Origin: Populus alba
Lineage: Eukaryota > Streptophyta > Magnoliopsida > Malpighiales > Salicaceae
Direction of reading: 5' to 3'
NCBI RefSeq assembly: GCF_005239225.2
Contig: NC_133298.1
Coordinates: forward strand, 5,639,395-5,703,394
DNA length: 64,000 bases
Shown piece after piece: positions 58,530 through 64,000 of this stretch. Positions within the stretch are counted from its first letter, which is position 1. Every line of letters starts with the position of its first letter. Position numbers and translations under genes: made by a program. The notes under the pieces were generated by a model. The model saw only the letters and a list, made by a program, of their open reading frames with translations. It was not told where the DNA came from and ran no database searches.

Positions 58530-58935
58530 CTAAGACATGCAATCCTGCAGCTTTGAAGCATTTGCATCAGAATTCTGAGTATTTCCCACTGCTGATTCCA
58601 CCACCCCGGCTTTACCAGCGCCACACACAAGTGCAATATGTTCAGAAGAATTGATCACAGGGAATTAAAGTGAAGGTGATTCTCTCCGGACGTGGTTTTG
58701 GAGAGACTGATGCAACCCATTCCTGATTTTCCTTGAGGAGTGGATGTCTAGGGAAAAGAGAAGCTACATGCCCAACCGGACCCGTGCCGATAAGCATCCG
58801 ATCAAACTTCGGGAATCCACTCAATGAAGATTTATCTACCACGCCAGTATGAGCCAAAAGTTTGAGACAGGTTTCATAATCATCAGCCGACAAGGCATTG
58901 TTGATGGCATAAGCATCACCTGGGAGGATTGGCAC
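58530..58935 (-). pseudogene. 6-phosphogluconolactonase pseudogene fragment
   Basis: Residual C-terminal half of a 6-phosphogluconolactonase (oxidative pentose phosphate pathway). After a good acceptor (AG before 58935) it reads VPILPGDAYAINNALSADDY, then GFPKFDRMLIGTGPVGHVAS and HPLLKENQEWVASV. Near 58660 the frame breaks, and HIALVCGAGKAGVVESAVGN continues in another frame to a stop at 58530-58532. The conserved GPDGH motif reads GPVGH, losing an acidic residue, and a few residues are missing before ADDYET. The N-terminal exon(s) were not found; upstream DNA is MIP2 flank. Not expected to make an enzyme. Confidence 0.8.
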
Positions 58936-59657
58936 CTGCAAAACATTCGAGGGAAAAACAAATAAGTTTATTTCCTCAAAAATGGCATAAATCAACATAG
59001 AAATATAGATTATCCACAAAAGAAAAGGGTTCAAGCTCATATTGTCCTTTATCGCAAACAAAATAGATTATTAATCTTTCAAACCAGATAAATTTCCAGC
59101 TCCCATACTGCCCAAAAAAAGAAACTTAACATAATAAACACAGTTGAAGGAAAAGGCCATGGAAACATTTCAAACCAAAAGACTATAAATGAATGTTATA
59201 GCAGTAGGCTTTCCAATACATTTAGCGGTTAAACACATTTGCTTAGACAAATAATAGTCTATCTAAAATTCTCACGAATGCACCAATCCAATTCAGGTCT
59301 TTATATATCTCCTTAAGAACTAAATAACCTAACTAAGAACTGATCAGAAAAGAGAGATATTGATGTGAAAAAACAGGTTCAAAAATATCCTACAGTTGAA
59401 ACACAATAAAAAAGTTCAAGCGATTCCAGGTTGCAAAATTGAAAAATCTTACTGGGAAAGGCCAGTGGACCGAAGAACCAGGCTAACCCTATCTTCTTTT
59501 ACAAAACCAGGGAAGGAACAATGCACACGTGTGTTGTGATCTAGATGGGTTTCTTAAAATCATACCCTCACTACCCCCCTTCAAGGGAAAAAATGAAGAG
59601 TTCATAAGATAGTTTATACAACTGCTATTCTGACATGAAAATCTTCTAACAAGCCTA
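58936..59657. other. Flank between the PGL fragment and MIP2
   Basis: Probable 3' UTR of the minus-strand MIP2 gene near 59300-59657, then AT-rich spacer. No gene seen. Confidence 0.45.
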
Positions 59658-62600
59658 TCATCTAGCATTGCTAGAAATCAATGGCAATGCAGACTGGATC
59701 AGATCTTGCAACTTGATAGTCAATCTGGAGACTGTATTCTTAAACATTTCGCAGGAAATTATCTCCTGGGCAGAAAAGTCAGCTTGCTGCAGTGCATGGA
59801 GCTGCCTCTCCAAGTACCTACTAAGACTAGCCTCTGTGATGTTAATGAGACTGAGAGAAGGATTTGTGTGCATAAATTTGGTAATGAGAAATCCTGCTAG
59901 GATCTGCTGATCGCCCTTCACAAGCTCTGAAATGAAGCAGGGGAACATGATTCTTCTGAAAAGCAATAACACGTCTTTCTCTGTGTTTACATGTTCATCT
60001 GTTCCCTTGTTCATGATTGTTGATGACTGAGCTTCCTGACTCTGGCGTGAGAAATTCCCAACCAAATAGCAGAGATAAGAGAAAGCGGTGCTGTAAGAGG
60101 GTTTGGCGATTATAGTTGAGATAACCCCAGAAGATAACACGAGCATTAAGAACTCATGGTCCCTGCCAGCCAAGTCCGAAATCCCTCCTTGTTTCAGCTT
60201 GTCTTCAACTACATCCAAACACTGCAACTGTATTGCTTCATAAGGCAGAAGAAGCACCATTTTTAGAGCCATAAAAGAATCCTTCTCTAGTACAGCCTGG
60301 CTCAAGCTCCTAGCGTCATCTTCATCAAGCAATATTCCATAAGATTTTGAAAGTGATCGATCAATCAGCCTTGACACATCCTTAAACTGGGACAACCCGA
60401 TGAGCTTTTTGATAATTTCCATCCAACAAACATGTAAAGGATGAACATGATTAGAATTCTCTGTCTTCTCTTTCTCAGGAGCTTCTTCGTCCTGAAAGCT
60501 TTCCCATCCTTCATCCCAGCCATCATTACTCCAGCAATTTTCTGCTTCTGCTGCTTCTGTGGTATCTACTTCATCTTTTGCCGTTACAAAAAAACCTTCC
60601 CACTCTTCTAAAATGCCTATCAATGCATCAAAATGAGGTTCTGTACAGGAAGATGCACACAACTTCAAGAAGCAAGAGACTGCAGTCTCAATATTCACGA
60701 GATCATCAGAGGTAATTTCTATCCTAGGGGATATGGAGGATGCAAGCTGAGATGATTTGAGGGCAACCAGTGTACTTGTAAACCTGCTAGAAGTATCTAT
60801 ATGATCAGGCAACCCCTGATTTGCAGAAGTCTCACTCTTTTTACTGGTAGAGAGCAACCCATCCCATCCTTCCCATGATAATAGATTAGATTCTAGCTCT
60901 GTAGGGAAGCCCTTAATGTTTCTACCTGTTATGAACTGCATAATCTCTAGAACATATACTCGAACATGGCTAGGGAGCTCCAAATTATTAGAGAATTGAG
61001 CCATTCTTTCCCAAACTGCATTCCTGACTCTTTGCAAATCCTCTATTTGGCCTTCCAACTTACTCAGAGATGATAAAAATTGATACAAATTCTGGTGTTC
61101 ATGGGATCCACCAACCAAATCTCTTAGAATCGGCTCCAACAGATTTATATAGAGATGAGGAAGATCCAGGGATTCATTGTCAGCAGTTGGAGCTGAACTG
61201 ATGGCACACTTCGACATTGCTTCCAAGAATACTTCTGAAATGGCTCCAAACCCGCAACCAGCATATAACATAGATCTGCAGAAAATTGGTATCTCAACAG
61301 AAAAATCACCAATTAAACCACAACTTGCATAACCAATTAAGGTGCCCCAGACCTGACTTGGTGAAACACTGTCCTCCATCGCCATCCTCATAAAAACCTT
61401 CAGACCACTAGATAAGAACTCTGGATCAAACCTGAATTTTCCAACTGACCTCTCATTTAATGCCATTTCCTGCATTTCTTCGCTCAATTTAAGCCAAAAG
61501 TTCAAAAGGATGACGAGGCAATCCTGCCATTTTGAGTTATCTGGTATACTCTCATGAGAATCATGCAGTCGTATAATCACTGTGAGGTATTGCTTCATAA
61601 TATCTAAAGAATCTGAAAGTGCCAAAAGCCTGATATATGTTCTACAAAAATCATAGGTTTGCTCCAGTCCACTCATAAAGTCCTGAAACTTTTCAGCATT
61701 TCTGACATCAAACTCTGTTCTAACTCTATTTTCCAAATTCATCAATAAACTCATCACATAATGTATGTAGACATCTGGCCACAGTATGAGACCTTCCGGT
61801 ACTGAATCAGTGTAGATACTGACCAATGCTTGTACCATTTTTGCCAAGGCTTCCACGCTAAATTCATCAACATGTGAAAAGACTTCATTTCGGAAAGACT
61901 GCAAATTTAAACCATCTAATCCAGCAACCTTCTTAAAGTTTAGGTTATTAATAAAGGAAACCCTTTGACATTCTTGCTCAAACACCTTGTACAAATGAGC
62001 TAATTCAAGAGCAGACAAATTAGATGAATTTGGATGAGCTGTTGACAATGATTCTTTAGCTTCTTCCAGCCGCGAGTAGCAATCAGAGAGGAGGCCATAT
62101 ATACAAGCAAGGCGTATCTTGTTGCACCCATCAATTGCAGGGTATACAACCAAGGAGATAGTTTTGATGGTTTCAGAACCACAGCCAACTATTTCTTCCT
62201 TGACCTCTGAAATTTCAGCCTTAATATCATCATCAGTCCAAACCTCAGAAACAAGAAAATAACTTAGATACCATTGTAGCGCCTGCAGGACAGAGAAAAT
62301 ACATCATACAACAAGTCAAGAGATCAAGTAGATGTCTCCTCGAAGCATAAAGATATTTACAGACACTAAAATACCTCAGTGTGATTTAATCCATAGGCAT
62401 CGACCAATTTTAACACATCCCATATAATGTGCTTCTTTTCCAACTTTACGGATTCAATCAAGGAGAAAATAGCACTCTTGATGTAGTCTAGGTCACCAGA
62501 CAGAAAACGCCCAGTTTCAACTCCAGGAATGATTTTCTCCAACTCTCTAGATCGTTCTGCAATGCGTTTTTTTTCTTCTAATTTGAACTTCCATTCCCTC

Positions 62601-64000
62601 CAAAACGTGGACTGTACTTCATCGATTTTGGTCATTTCATCTGCATTCAATAGGCAAAACAACAAACAGGAGAAATACCATCATTGCACTGGAAATAACA
62701 TTTAGTGTTATTTTATTTAGAGATGATATTATAAATAGGGTCATATTGAAATTGTATGCCAAGTGGATTTTTCAAGTCATGTAAAGGACAAAATCCAATC
62801 ACCTGAACTAGGTAGTTTGTGCTTCTCTTTAAACTTCCTCAGCATCAGCTCTCTCCTCTGAGCCGGACCCTTGCACTCAACTCCAGAGTTATGTAATAAA
62901 CTGTATGTCATTCCCACAGTCATGATGCTACAAATTTCTTGGTAATTCTCCCGCATCTTTAGCTGCTCTTCTATTATTTCTACTCCACTAAAGGCATCCA
63001 CGAGATTCAATAAGAAAGAGCACCCTGTGATGTCTTCCTCTTCAGTAGCAGGTGGTTCTATTATTGATTTTGCCAGAGAGGCAATAACATCATCTCTGGG
63101 AGCAAAACCATTTCTTGCCAGCCAGGACAGGATAGTTACCCCAGCTTCTGTTCTTATGCTGACATAATGCTTTCCAGGAATAAAGTTGGAAAATTTCTTA
63201 CCATTTTCTGCTTCCTTACTCAATTCAAGCAACCATGGGAGTTGAATAGCAGCGAAAGATAGAAGTTTTCCATTTTCCCGCAAAAAAGATTCCAGATCAG
63301 TTCCGCTATCCACATGCCAGTTTTTAGTAACAAAAGAAAGTGTATTTTTAATGTTACTGAAACAAACTTTTTGAGATCCACTGCCTGCTCCTCCAACCAG
63401 TTCAGAGCAATCTTTGAGGTCAACTATTTCTTCTATTCCATGAGCTGGGAGTGATGTAATGGAGGAACCTTGATATGAGAAGCTGGACGGACTTGTCCCA
63501 GTCAAGATAGACAAATTCTCACACTGGCCTTGCATGTCAAGATCTTTCCACACATGAAGCAACTCGCCAATAGATTCCTCATCACAATGACTCAAAGCAA
63601 AACCTAGCAGCTGCTTTCGAGAGCCTATATCAATATTTTCAAGGGCAGGACCCCTTGCTATTGCAGCACATAGATCCCAAACAGGACCATGCCCTTTTTT
63701 GGAAAGAACAAGGCAGAGATCAAATGCCAATTGCAGATCACCTGCCACTGCAGCTTCTCTAGCAATAGCTTCCTGAACAGTAGATATATCATCTGAAGAG
63801 TTCAACCCAAGAAGTCTGGCAACCTCAATGAGTTCATCAACATGTAGATAAGCTCCAGCTTGGCTAGTGATTGCCATTTTGATGATCTCCATAGGATCCT
63901 TTATTTGCCTGAACTGCATAGGTAGTAGAGTCACTCCAAGGTAGGGAAGTTTAACAGTGAGAACATCAATTAAATCAGCCTCTGTCTGAACATTTCTGCT
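59658..64000 (-). CDS. MIP2: NBAS/Sec39-like tethering factor MIP2 (C-terminal part, cut by the window edge)
   Basis: Large subunit of the ER tethering complex (Dsl1/NRZ type) that receives Golgi-to-ER COPI vesicles; the plant form, MAG2-interacting protein 2, is needed for export of storage proteins. Three minus-strand exons are visible: 64000-62803 (open at the edge), 62640-62375 and 62282-59658, joined in phase to 1,362 residues ending SALPLISSNAR. The first visible part belongs to the Sec39 domain (ITSQAGAYLHVDELIEVARL, VAGDLQLAFDLCLVLSKKG). The last exon is one long helical-repeat region with an acidic stretch (NCWSNDGWDEGWESFQDEEA). The Arabidopsis protein is about 2,400 residues, so the N-terminal 1,000 or so lie beyond the window. 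No stops or frame breaks seen. The last exon, 2,625 bases, is unusually long but typical for this gene. Confidence 0.9.

Noticed and set aside
1..64000. CRISPR arrays, bacterial operons, organelle DNA insertions, rRNA genes
   Set aside because: Nothing of the kind was visible; introns, plant protein families and plant transposons account for the recognisable content.

Overview
This is plant nuclear DNA. Genes have GT-AG introns and are separated by AT-rich spacers full of short transposons. I place it in the Salicaceae, most likely poplar and possibly willow, because of a SINE at 8026-8202 whose 3' half resembles Salicaceae SINEs and a dense family of AT-rich MITE-like repeats. The species call is inference.

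Layout. 231-1499 (-): cytochrome b5. 1.5-8.7 kb: AT-rich spacer with MITE-like copies and a SINE inside a duplicated segment. 9091-12743 (+): MSP1/ATAD1-type AAA ATPase with a telo-box/site II promoter. 14.3-15.7 kb: two MITEs and a small minus-strand LTR element resembling a TRIM. 16274-17767 (+): intronless BCS1/OM66-type AAA ATPase. 19378-21859 (+): MYG1 exonuclease. 22538-23861 (-): chloroplast rhodanese-like protein. 24-30.5 kb: repeat-rich spacer, including a 741-bp Tourist-like element whose empty site survives in a neighbouring duplicate. 30718-33759 (+): MFS transporter of the MFSD5 (molybdate-anion transporter-like) type. 35.3-35.9 kb: broken RNase H-like (RVT_3) remnant. 36054-41485 (+): full-length Ty3/gypsy chromovirus with matching 412-bp LTRs and a 5-bp target-site duplication, coding region broken. 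41860-43080 (+): intronless Cys-rich zinc-finger protein. 43-53.6 kb: spacer with a decayed Ty1/copia element. 53670-54983 (+): GRAS gene of the LATERAL SUPPRESSOR type, flanked on both sides by copies of one noncoding block. 58530-58935 (-): 6-phosphogluconolactonase pseudogene fragment. 59658 to the window edge (-): C-terminal two-thirds or so of the NBAS/Sec39-like tethering factor MIP2.

These are independent housekeeping and developmental genes, not an operon or a joint system. Several neighbours (cytochrome b5, MSP1-like, BCS1-like, rhodanese STR14-like, MFSD5-like) recall gene order I remember from Arabidopsis paralogous segments, so the window looks like an ancient conserved block with transposons filling the spacers. 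I found no convincing new molecular system. The most unusual signals are the duplicated noncoding blocks around the GRAS gene, the TRIM-like element, and the two cases where a local duplicate helps date a transposon insertion.
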